The position numbers and the translations under genes were made by a program. The notes beneath the pieces are model-generated. The model was not told where the DNA came from. It was given only the letters and a program-made list of their open reading frames with translations, and made no database searches. From Paramecium octaurelia (Eukaryota; Ciliophora; Oligohymenophorea; Peniculida; Parameciidae), in contig CAJJDP010000078.1 of NCBI GenBank assembly GCA_905182995.1, positions 124,001 through 188,000 on the forward strand: DNA of 64,000 nucleotides. Direction: 5' to 3'. Below, piece after piece: positions 34,049 to 44,939 of the stretch. The number at the start of each line of letters is the position of its first letter. Positions within the stretch are counted from its first letter, which is position 1.

Positions 34049-35194
34049 TCACTAATATCTATTATATTAACATTATTTTAATACTTTTTCTTTGAGACTC
34101 TTTAGATCATTTTATGTTAATTCTGATTCATTTATCACACCTTATAATCTTTAATTTTCATCTTGAAGCAATTTCAACTTATCATTACATTCTTCATATA
34201 ATTTCAATTTAATTTCCTCCTTTTGGTATGATTATTTCAAAGCTTCTTCTTCTTTTCTACTTTTTATTAATTTCTCTTTAACAAGATCATTCTCTTGTTT
34301 CTATTTCTAAATTGTATTAGCCAGACTACTAGAATTTTTCAATTATATATTTATTCTGTCATTCTCTAAAATCAAGGTTTAGACTTTATTTTCCAACTCT
34401 TAAACCAAATCATTCAATTCTTAAGAGGTATCAATCTTAATTTTAGCTTCTAACTCTTCACAACGTACTTTATAATTCTAGATTTCAGTCTTTATAGCAG
34501 CCAATTAATTATAGGCCATTTTTCTGTCATTCTAGTATTTGACTATGAGATCTCTTAATGCCATCACATCAGGTACTTTCATTAATTCTGCATTGTCAAT
34601 TTACAATTATTTATTCATCTAATTTAGTAATTTTATTTTATCATCCAATTCCTTTATTAATTAAGCTGATTGAACTCTCTATGCTTCAGATTCCAACTTC
34701 TAGATTTCTTAAGTCATTTTAACACTTTATTATTGTAAAGTTTTCAATTCCTCTTGGAGAACGAATGTATTGGTGTAATTGACTACTTTTTGTGAGTTTT
34801 ATTGCACCAAAGTAGGTTAAACAAAGGAAGATGAATGAGCAATATGTTTAGGCTATTATGGTGCTTGTACTTGTGAAAAGTAATGTTGTTGTTGTTTCTG
34901 ATCTCGAGTATTTGGAGATTAGAATTAAATTTAAGGAGACTAAACCTGATGTTGAGGTGAGAGCAAATAGGGTTGACGATTTTGAGGAGATTACAAAATC
35001 TAAGCATTCTCATGTCTTTATTAAGGACTCATGGGAATGAAGGGAGCAGTTTGGGAATTAAATTAATTGGGATCTTCCTTTTATTGCTGCTTTCCTCCTC
35101 CAACCTTGAATTATATCTTATATTCAGATGCATTCGGAGTTTATTGAAGTGTCAATTGCTTGGTTGGTGCCACTGGTTTGTTGACAATTTCCAT
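34049..35194 (-). CDS. Coiled-coil protein, 381 aa
   Basis: A single minus-strand exon from CAT 35192-35194 to TCA 34049-34051. The first 130 residues are a Gln/Pro/Ser-rich linker with repeated SPQ motifs (PMSPQQ, QSPQN, LSPQHQ, QSPQIQ, QSPN). From about residue 150 to the end it is a continuous coiled coil (LQEELKTLQQQSVKMTQEIQKLESE..., LRDLIVKYQNDRKMAYNQLAAIKTE..., LENKVQTLILENDRI...). It is likely a structural protein of basal body, rootlet or cortex, by architecture only. No intron. Confidence 0.8.
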
Positions 35195-35408
35195 ATCACT
35201 GGCTGTCTTTTACACTAAGCTCTTATTCTCAACATTCGTGAAAGGTGAACGAACTTAGAATTGATTGTATAATTATGTTGGATTAGCTAATTCAGATACT
35301 GGAATACTTTACCTATTTGTTTATTTTTAGAGACTTAGAATTATTGCATGACTAACAGCCAAATTTTTATTAATAAGAAATTCAATAATTTGGGTTCAAT
35401 ATATATAA
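35195..35408. other. Intergenic spacer
   Basis: About 210 AT-rich bases between the coiled-coil start and the 3' end of RFC2, both on the minus strand. Nothing recognised. Confidence 0.5.
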
Positions 35409-36380
35409 TCATTTGTTATGATATCCTTTTGAAATATTGCAACATTTAGCAAGGAATCCAGACATCTACAAAAAAGTAGGTAATCCTTCTAAAATTCTAG
35501 CCTTCAAAAAGGCTATTTATCGTAAGAATTCAAACTGAAGATCTCTGTCTCCATTATGATTTTAAATAACTTTATTGAATGTATTGGTGATGTCATAAGC
35601 CATGTAGCCATCATCAAAAATCGATTTCATAAGTGATTAAGCAGGTTAGAATTCCCCTTTCATCATATAATCTAAAATCTTCTTCAAATCATCAACATTA
35701 GGAACATCACAAACTTTGAATACATTCTCTCGATTCACTAATCCAAATCCAGTAAATGTAGCCTATAAATTATTGATTGCCTGTCTCATATCCCCTTCTG
35801 CTGTAAATGTCAATGCATCCAATCCATCTTTTGTGTAAGTAATACTTTCTTATTTTATTATCTCCAACAGTCTTTCTCTAATCTCACTCTCACCCAATCG
35901 ATTGAATCTCAAAATACAGCATCTGCTTTAGATTGCATCAATCAATTTAGTTGAATCATTACAAGATAATACGAATCTCGTAGAATTTGAATAATCACTG
36001 ATGATCATTCTTAATGCTTATTATGCTCCTTCTGTTAAACTGTCTGCTTCATCTAAAATTACTATTTTATGTTGTCCTTCCTGTAAATTTACTTTCTTCT
36101 ATGCAAACCCTTTTATTTGTTCTCTCACTGTCTCTATACCTCTATCATCAGATGCATTCAATTCAAGCACACTTTCTTTTATTGAATCTCCCAATATTTA
36201 TCTCGCTAAACATAGGACACTACTTGTCTTCCCTATTCCAGGAGGACCAACCAATATGATATTAGGAAGATTTCCCATTTTTGCTATTGCTCTTAGTTTA
36301 TCAACAATATCACTATTGCCATGAACTTCATCCAGAGTTTTTGGGCGATACTTTTCTAACCAAATTAAATTGTTTTCCAT
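35409..36380 (-). CDS. RFC2: Replication factor C small subunit, RFC2 (yeast Rfc4) orthologue
   Basis: An AAA+ clamp-loader subunit that loads PCNA in DNA replication. Single exon of 323 aa. It opens with [19 protein letters not shown]. Walker A is [13 protein letters not shown] box [15 protein letters not shown] and Walker [17 protein letters not shown] are present. The SRC arginine finger motif is in [11 protein letters not shown], and sensor 2 in [19 protein letters not shown]. The last block ([12 protein letters not shown]) and the C-terminal collar helices align with human RFC2 rather than RFC4 or RFC5. Length matches family (RFC2 is 354 aa). It is divergent from the papain-like gene, 569 bases apart. 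Confidence 0.96.
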
Positions 36381-36949
36381 TGAGCGCGAAATTTTAAAAT
36401 ATGATTAAATTTATTATCTTTATTCTAATGATAGATGATACATCCATTTACATTTCATTTGCAATGGCTTCAGTTGATATCACAACAACTAAAGAGTATT
36501 AAAAAGGATTCATTCTAAAATGTTGATTATTAATCTGATGCTTTAATAATGTTGTACAACCATTAAAAATTAAGATTTGCCAATCCTAAATAACTCATGA
36601 CTTGCATTTATATTTAATCATATCTTCTAAACAAATTGATCACATTATTTTCACTACCGTTGGATATTAAATTGCAAGGAACAGAACTATGTTTTGGCTT
36701 TACTTTCGTTAACACAACTCTTACTAGTCTATTTGAATGATACGTAGAAACTAAAGTCAGTATAAATATTAATTAAGATCGTTAAAATTAATAATTCTTG
36801 AAGAATAATGTAGATTAATATTGAATAAATTATCAAATATCAATAGCAATTTGAATGATATTCCCACACAGTAATAATTATTATATTATTTGGAATTATT
36901 ATTCTTAGAATTCATTTACATAATTGTTTTTAATTGATAATTTATTTTA
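36381..36949. other. Intergenic spacer between divergent genes
   Basis: About 570 AT-rich bases between the RFC2 and papain-like start codons. No supported coding frame or structured element. Confidence 0.5.
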
Positions 36950-37939
36950 ATGATTTTGTCAACATCTATACTTTTAGTTTTATTAGGTTCTATCTTAGCA
37001 TCTTAAACAATGTTAAATTAATTTTAAGAGTGGAAAACTTAGTTTAACAAAAATTATTAATCCAAATACGAAGAAATCTATAGATTTTAAATTTATATTG
37101 CTAATTCGGAAATTATTCAAAAACATAATTCTGACAATAACTATTCTTATACCTTAGGAGAAAATTAGTTTATGGATCTCACGAATGAAGAATTCTTAGA
37201 AATATATGCCTCCAAAGAAGTGCATGAAGAACTTCCTAATTCAAACAAAAATTCTGATAGAATACTTACAAATAGAACTGGTAAAAAAGTGGTTCTTTAT
37301 GATTGGAGTGATTATTGCATGTCACCAAAAGATTAAGGCAGTTGTGGAGCAGGATGGGCTTTTGCAACAGCTGAGATCATGGAATGCTATTTTATTATCG
37401 AATCTGCATAAGCATACTTTAAAAAATTTTCACAGTAATAATTGATAGATTGTGTGGATGGGAATTATGGTTGTGAATATAGATCGATGAATGATATTAT
37501 TAATGCATTTGAGTATGCTAATCAAGCTCATATTTCTGAGTTAGATTACTACCCTTAAACTGGAAAATAAGATGTATGCAAAGGAATAAGAGGATAACAC
37601 ACTTATGCTCTGACTTAATTTGAAACTATTTAACGTGATATGTTTACATTGATTGATTCACTTAGCAATGGACCAGTCGTAGCAGGTTTTGATATCAGTG
37701 GATGGCAATTTTACAAGGATGGAATATATGATTGCTTTTTAGATAAGAAACCTAATCATCATGCTATAATTATTAAGGTTTTAGCTCTTCATGATGAATA
37801 AGACAAAGATTACATAGAAATATAAAATTCTTGGGGGTAAAATTGGGGCAGGAAAGGTCTAATTAAGTATAGTCTTAAGTATAATTGTAATGTCTTTGAT
37901 AGACCAATTTATAAATCATTTAAAATATAAGTACATTGA
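36950..37939 (+). CDS. Papain-like (cathepsin L type) protein lacking the catalytic cysteine
   Basis: Single exon of 329 aa. A signal peptide (ILLVLLGSILAS), an I29-type inhibitory propeptide (FQEWKTQFNKNYQSKYEEIYRF... with a GENQFMDLTNEEF block) and a C1 peptidase domain are present. The Gln of the oxyanion hole is kept (KDQGSCGAGWAFA), but the position of the catalytic Cys (normally CGSCWAF) is Gly135. The active-site His (NHHAIII, near 271) and Asn (QNSWGQNWGRKG, near 293) remain, as does the first disulfide Cys. It should therefore be proteolytically dead, like P34-type homologues in plants. The last 139 bases (from 37801) lie in the assembly repeat; this left copy is the complete one. 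Confidence 0.9.
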
Positions 37940-40381
37940 AATAAGCATCACATCTAAATTATTAAAAAATTTAAATTATCACATTCATAAAATATACATA
38001 ATTAATAAGGTTCTCACAATCCCTTTGATAAATCTTATTTGATTCTTAACCTAGAGCTAAAATTATTTTAATTTTATTAGTTCTGCAAATACTAAACTTT
38101 GGGTATATCTATTAAGACAATAGTGAACTTTATAAATATAAATTAATTAATAATTTTAATTTTTATATACTCTTTTTATTATCTAAACAATGCCTTAAAA
38201 CAGAATTATTCTTGATAAATATTGATTATGAATTATCATAATGACAAATTATAATCCTCAAACAATCAATTCATATACTTTACAATTTGGTGTCCAAATT
38301 ATTATATTTTTATTATTAACGACACCGCAATAACCATCCAACTTACTCTATTTATTTTGACATATTGGATCTGATGATAACTTTATCTCCTGATTTTTTG
38401 TTAAAGATACAATATACACAGTTTAACCGTGACCAAAACATACCACACCATTCTAGATTTTTGTCATTTGAAACTCAAAATTATCTTTTGAGCAAGGAAA
38501 TAGTTTGATCTTTCTCTATTTTTGTTCTTCAAAAATATCTTGCTTTTATTAAAATATATGAACATATTCCTAATCATGGTGCACTGTAATGAAAATGTTG
38601 TTGGTTAAAAATTGTATTTTTTTCACAAAACTATAGATAGATTACTTAACAATAGATAAAAACTACCATGTTTAAAATTATGTTGTCTAATTTTATCTCT
38701 TACCCCAGATTATTATTTTGTTATCTTACCCGCATGAAACCAAAATATCCTCGTTTTCATTTAAAGCTAAAGCCATCACGGATTTTTCATGTCGCTTCAG
38801 CGAGTATTGGAAGCTTATTCGATTCTTAGTTAATTAAAACTCCCAAATATTTATTAATCCATCTGAACTTGCTGTAAGTACATCTGTAATAAAATCATTT
38901 TATTTTGATTTTTTCATATATATAAAATTTATTTAATCTGTATGATTTTAATATTGTGGTGTTTCAAAGTGAAAATTTTACACATTTTGATTTTATATAT
39001 CAATATTTTGATAAAAATTCATTTAGGGCTTTAATATTTTCCAATATTACAATTTTCCATCATTATAACCAGCTAAGAAGGAATTAACAANAGACAAAGA
39101 TTACATAGAAATATAAAATTCTTGGGGGTAAAATTGGGGCAGGAAAGGTCTAATTAAGTATAGTCTTAAGTATAATTGTAATGTCTTTGATAGACCAATT
39201 TATAAATCATTTAAAATATAAGTACATTGAAATAAGCATCACATCTAAATTATTAAAAAATTTAAATTATCACATTCATAAAATATACATAATTAATAAG
39301 GTTCTCACAATCCCTTTGATAAATCTTATTTGATTCTTAACCTAGAGCTAAAATTATTTTAATTTTATTAGTTCTGCAAATACTAAACTTTGGGTATATC
39401 TATTAAGACAATAGTGAACTTTATAAATATAAATTAATTAATAATTTTAATTTTTATATACTCTTTTTATTATCTAAACAATGCCTTAAAACAGAATTAT
39501 TCTTGATAAATATTGATTATGAATTATCATAATGACAAATTATAATCCTCAAACAATCAATTCATATACTTTACAATTTGGTGTCCAAATTATTATATTT
39601 TTATTATTAACGACACCGCAATAACCATCCAACTTACTCTATTTATTTTGACATATTGGATCTGATGATAACTTTATCTCCTGATTTTTTGTTAAAGATA
39701 CAATATACACAGTTTAACCGTGACCAAAACATACCACACCATTCTAGATTTTTGTCATTTGAAACTCAAAATTATCTTTTGAGCAAGGAAATAGTTTGAT
39801 CTTTCTCTATTTTTGTTCTTCAAAAATATCTTGCTTTTATTAAAATATATGAACATATTCCTAATCATGGTGCACTGTAATGAAAATGTTGTTGGTTAAA
39901 AATTGTATTTTTTTCACAAAACTATAGATAGATTACTTAACAATAGATAAAAACTACCATGTTTAAAATTATGTTGTCTAATTTTATCTCTTACCCCAGA
40001 TTATTATTTTGTTATCTTACCCGCATGAAACCAAAATATCCTCGTTTTCATTTAAAGCTAAAGCCATCACGGATTTTTCATGTCGCTTCAGCGAGTATTG
40101 GAAGCTTATTCGATTCTTAGTTAATTAAAACTCCCAAATATTTATTAATCCATCTGAACTTGCTGTAAGTACATCTGTAATAAAATCATTTTATTTTGAT
40201 TTTTTCATATATATAAAATTTATTTAATCTGTATGATTTTAATATTGTGGTGTTTCAAAGTGAAAATTTTACACATTTTGATTTTATATATCAATATTTT
40301 GATAAAAATTCATTTAGGGCTTTAATATTTTCCAATATTACAATTTTCCATCATTATAACCAGCTAAGAAGGAATTAACAA
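37801..40381. repeat. Assembly duplication 1: 37801-39090 repeated at 39092-40381
   Basis: The N at 39091 separates two apparently identical 1290-base stretches (offset 1291). The first contains the 3' end of the papain-like gene and of the WD-repeat gene. The second contains the same, then continues into the unique 5' part of the WD gene. Both flanking genes are complete only once, so the repeat is best explained as unmerged contig ends. Confidence 0.93.
38258..39090 (-). other. Artefactual second copy of the WD gene 3' end
   Basis: Identical to 39549-40381, with the TCA stop complement at 38258-38260, and cut off by the N at 39091. It has no 5' part and should not be counted as a gene or pseudogene. 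Confidence 0.88.
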
Positions 40382-41793
40382 TTTTACAATCTGCAAAACA
40401 AGTTACAAATTGTTTTGGTTAAAGAAATAGAATTTTCTTTGTTAAACGCTAATTTATTGAATGATGTATTTCTATGCAATTGTTTACTCCTTTTATTAAT
40501 ATAGAATCTAAATCAGTAACTAACGCGCAATTTGGTTTAACATTAATATCATTCCAAATGGTGTTTAAAGGCAATTATTTCCAATATATTTCTCTCTGTA
40601 TTTACAAGTCTGTGATTTTTGGTAAATCATCTTTAGATTTTTAAATAAAGAGATGTTTTTCTTAAATTATCTTCATTGAATTTTATAATTTTGTTACCAA
40701 ATCTTTTACAAACACAAGAATTCTAAGTTATTAATCACCTATTTAGCATTCTGGAATAGATTAATCCTTTTCGCTTAACATCTAGCATAAATTTTAGCAA
40801 TTGCTAAGATTGCAGCTTTCAGATCTTTAAACCTTGCAAATAAATTCTAATATTGATTTTTACTCTTAATTTAACAATTAGTATGTTAAATTATTTAATT
40901 GTGAAAAAAAGGAAAATTAAAGGTCTTTTATTAAACTTAACCAATACTTTTAAATCACTTTTTTAAATTTCTGAGAATTATTTTACAACTACCTACTATG
41001 ATCTAAAAAATACTAATCTAAACCTTTCTTCAATTCTTCAATAGATTCTCCTTTTCCCTTACATTTCTTACAGTTAACTCTCTATTCCAAAGGAACATTT
41101 TTTTAAATATTAACAGAGGTTATAGGTAAATTATGGGATTTACAGAAAATATTTTCAATATTCTAATTGATTATAAAGAAATACATTTAATTGGTTTTTT
41201 CTAAATTGCTCAGCAGTTTTGTATGAATTCCAAAATATATTAAGGTTTTATGAAAAGATCTCATTAAATTAATTGTTCATAGCAAGGTTATTAAGAATTG
41301 CATTCAGTTCGTCGAATAGGGTCTAAAGTTTTTTCTGTGTAATATTATCAATTAATATTAATGAAGAGACTGTTTGGTATATGGTATACTTGATCCAACC
41401 TTCCTGATTATCACTCATATCGTCTAATACCTCTAAAAATTTCTTATTTTCTTATGAAAATTGTTAATCTTTAATACTGATAACCCATTCATCAATGGTT
41501 TTTATCAAAGAATCATAAATGCTTATGGTGTAATTTTTTTAATCTTAAATATCTCTCTTCCATTTATTCACCTTTAAAATTTCTTCATTAATCATTCCAA
41601 ATATTTTTGTGTTCAACTCCTATTTATTTTAGTCCACCATCTCCAAAGCTTTCTTATATCCAATCACATTTCCAAAATGTTATTATTCTTCTATGCATAA
41701 AGAGCATAAATATCTGTCTTCAGGTTTTAATTTTGGATTAAGAATTATTTGGATGATTGGGAGATTGTGATTTTTTGAGCATTAATGATCCAT
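39549..41793 (-). CDS. WD-repeat protein with N-terminal Cys/His element, 740 aa
   Basis: Two exons; the intron is 41163-41184 on the plus strand (22 nt). Residues 1-50 hold HQCSKNHNLP...YLCSLCIEE, a likely zinc-binding finger (C-x3-H ... C-x2-C). Residues 50-430 are a long helical or coiled region (EMVDQNKQELNTKIFGMINEEI..., KCKGKGESIEELKKGLDQ). The C-terminal third contains WD40 blades: DCKIVNSFLAGYNDGKLQYWKI, DVLTASSDGLINIWEF, HEKSVMALALNENEDILVSCGQDNKIIIWGK, NNKNIIIWTPNCK. This zinc finger, coil, WD layout is a large Paramecium-specific family of unknown role. The reading uses the right copy of the assembly repeat, where the frame is continuous across the repeat boundary at 40381. Confidence 0.87.
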
Positions 41794-42155
41794 TGTGGTG
41801 TTGAATTTAAATTATTTCTAATATTATGATTATATTTTGAAAAATACTCGAATAATGTTGAATTTTTATTAAAATAGAAATCATATTATATAATATGTCT
41901 CAGAGGCTACTTGTATTGTTTATTCTCATTTTGGAGGAGTTCAACAAAAGATTTATGAACTCAATCAAAGTTAATTAACAATTGAAGTAGAGAGTCCATA
42001 TCACCAAGATTTATAAACTGATAAGACCAAACACTTGAAAGTATCTATTTAAATTCTGAACTTGGTTGTATTAATTCGAAACAATATATATCAATATTAA
42101 TTTCCTTTTTTACTAATATTTTATTTTTATAATAATAATAATTATTTTATGAAGA
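41794..42155. other. Intergenic spacer, nothing recognised
   Basis: About 360 AT-rich bases between the WD gene start and the 3' end of the next minus-strand gene. No coding frame supported. Confidence 0.5.
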
Positions 42156-43619
42156 TCACAATTTAACTCTGTTTATATCAAAAAAGGTACTTTATGACTT
42201 CTCTTCAAAAATCATTGTTTTTAAGGCAACTTTATTTTCATACAAACTCAAAAGTGCAATATCATCATCATTTAAAAGTCTCACATCATTCTCATGTTGA
42301 GCAATATCCCCTTCGCATTCTGAAGTCAGATTTTTTGGTATTTCTTTCAGATAATCTAACCTTAAGCCAACAAGATGAGACCTCTTAATTTCTTCCCTTG
42401 TCATATTTGCTCTTATTAAAATGTAAATTCTAGATATCTCATAAATAAGATTTTCGAATGTAAGTTTTTGCTCCATCTTACTTTTTACTTTTTCATAAAA
42501 GCTCTTAAATTTATCAACATCGATCTTCTAATTTCGAAATTTCACTTGCGTTATTTATCTTCTCCAGTTTCTTTTAAATCTTACTTGGTGAAATTATGGG
42601 TAGTAAAATGCGATTAAATCATTTATTATTTTTTCATTCAAATAGTAATCATTTAAAAAGAATATCATGAATCTAGCCATGAATAATACAGAAACTATTG
42701 AACCTATATTAGCAAGTAAATCACCTGCACTTGGATATTCATATATCGTCTTTATTTGATCTCCTTTCATAGCTATATAAAATGAAGCATAAGTAATATT
42801 ACCATAAGCCTAATAACAATATTATGCTGAATTTGATTATGATTGGATTAGTGCCCCATTTATAAATTCATTCTACTTAGATTATCCAAACAAAAGTGAA
42901 TCATTAACTTCATAAAAATTACTTTAAAGAAATATGTTAAAAGTGTAGCAAGTTGTTTCTTCAATTTGAATATAAAATTCCTATATACTCGTTTAAACTG
43001 AGCCATCTTTTGAATTTAGCTGCTTTCCTTTGACCTGCAAAATAATATAATTTAATGGCTAATTGAAAAATTTCTTTGTAGTCTCTTCTGAAGCACATGA
43101 TTCTCCTTCTTCTAATAAGTCTGGTGTACATTTAACAATTTATACATACATCTCCGATGTAGTCATTAAATTACCATTCACATAAGAAAATCCCAATTAC
43201 ATTTTAGGTATTAAGTATTTATTACCATAATATGAGGTTTAATTTGACAATGTCAAAACAGTAGGAGTCCCATATTCAAAATTCTCTGTATAAATTAAGA
43301 GAGGTATTAGTACTTTTTCTTCAAAAGGATCTATTAACCCTGCTTTATATTCTGAATAACTAAGTTTGATAATATCGTAATCCAAATCTAAGAGCTCAAA
43401 GCTTGAGGTATTAACAAAAGTTGTTATCTTAGGGCTGTATTAATTTGTTTGCCATTTATAAAATACATAAACAGCATAAGCTAGGCTTGCTGAAAAAATG
43501 AATAATGTCATTATTCCTCCAAATACACTTTTAAAGCTTTGCTGCTTTTTATCTATATTTTGATTGAAAGTGGCACCAAAAAAATCTATAGATTTAAAGT
43601 AGTTAACGAGAGAGTTCAT
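42156..43619 (-). CDS. Two-helix membrane protein with large extracytosolic loop, 487 aa
   Basis: A single minus-strand exon from CAT 43617-43619 to TCA 42156-42158. Helix 1 is near residues 33-52 (FGGIMTLFIFSASLAYAVYVFY). A loop of about 250 residues with several Cys and N-glycosylation sites follows. Helix 2 is near 320-342 (LLANIGSIVSVLFMARFMIFFL). The 140-residue cytosolic tail is charged (VKFRNQKIDVDKFKSFYEKV...). This two-pass layout with a YPSAGDLLANIGSIVSVLF-like second helix recurs in ciliate genomes as a large uncharacterised membrane family, to my recollection. No enzymatic motif is visible. Confidence 0.8.
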
Positions 43620-44229
43620 TTAAATAAATATTAAGAATATAAATAGCATTAACATTATTGCTTTAAATTGAAAATTTTCAAAATTTTAGAAGAAATTTCT
43701 TTCAAATATTTTCAAAGTAATTTTGAAACATTATTTAATCGAATGAAGCTTGAAATAATTACAAAATATAAAATTTACCTTCTAATATATTAATTTACTG
43801 CCTTTATTTATTTGATTGGTTCTGGAAAATTTATTCATTATTTTATTGAAAATTTTGTATTTAAACTATCTCAATCTTATTTTAAAATGTTAATCAAAAT
43901 ATTTTTCATTCAAAGTTGTTACTTTATCGTTCTTATAATTATAATTCTAAATCAATCAAATTCTATTTTATTGTTTTAAGTAAACAAGAAGTATTTTAAT
44001 TTTCATAAAATTTCGTATTGGAAAAGTATGATAAAAGCTCTCTAAATTTATGAAAAACATTTCATAATAAATTTCAAGACTTAATTTTTTAATTGAAAAT
44101 CAAGTAAAATTGTATAGGAGATCAAATTTTGTAATCGTTTTGCCATTTAATTTAAATTATTGTTAGTGCAACTTTATATATTGCTAAAGATAGAAGAAAA
44201 TAAAAGCATTAAAAAGAGGTTATAATAAA
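43620..44229. other. AT-rich spacer, nothing recognised
   Basis: About 610 bases of low-complexity AT sequence between the two-helix protein and the MORN-like remnant. No coherent coding frame. Confidence 0.45.
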
Positions 44230-44900
44230 AATGTGGTTGCTTATGAATCAGGGTAACTAATCGACAACAAAATTTATTTTTAGCCATTGGATGCTATTCC
44301 TTTTTCCAAAAAATATCCCAAATTCCTATTTTTTCCCATTCTTATATTTACCTTAATGAATAACTTGTAAATAATTTGAAGATCCTATTACTCAACTCAG
44401 TCCACTTTCCATTTTGCGAACCTTAAGAGTTATAAATCCAGTACCACTTATGATTAAACTAAGAATTCAGATGATATTATACCTATAAATATATTTCTAT
44501 GCTCCTTTTTCTTGATTCATAAAGTATTCCTCCACAATCATAAATTTGAATAAATTCAAAAAATTCTTACTAAATTCATTAAACATTTTCTCATTTTCGT
44601 CTTATTGTCGCCTTTCATTCAACATTTTGAATTACTTTCATATAGTCAATACTTCTGGCTATATCGATGTATCGATAACTTATTTCGCTATTTAGTTACA
44701 AATTAACTTTTACATCCTCAAGACTACACCATCTTACACATATTTGATATCATTATCTGAAATAAATACGATTTGAATTTTTAACTAAACTAATTTAACA
44801 TTATCAGAATCCCATTTTTATGCTTAAATATCTTTTGAACATATTTTCTCGAATTAATAGTCTAAAGGAATCATTCAATAACTTATTCATCATATTTATG
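44230..44900 (-). pseudogene. Remnant of a MORN-like repeat family gene
   Basis: The minus strand shows QPEVLTI-type helical N-terminal pieces (LNERRQQDENEKMFNEFSKNFLNLF) followed by NSQGSQNGKWTELSNRIFK and GKYKNGKKQEFGIFFGKRN in shifting frames. The K-N-G-K-W and Y-K-N-G-K-K-x-G-x-W-D-I periodicity matches a MORN-related repeat abundant in Paramecium. Several stops and frame changes break it. The left end merges into the spacer. Confidence 0.5.
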
Positions 44901-44939
44901 TGACTTTAAAATAATAAATTTAATAAGAGACCTAAACGA

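Noticed and set aside
36001-36324. 107-aa plus-strand frame
   Set aside because: Antisense of RFC2, whose Walker motifs are on the minus strand.
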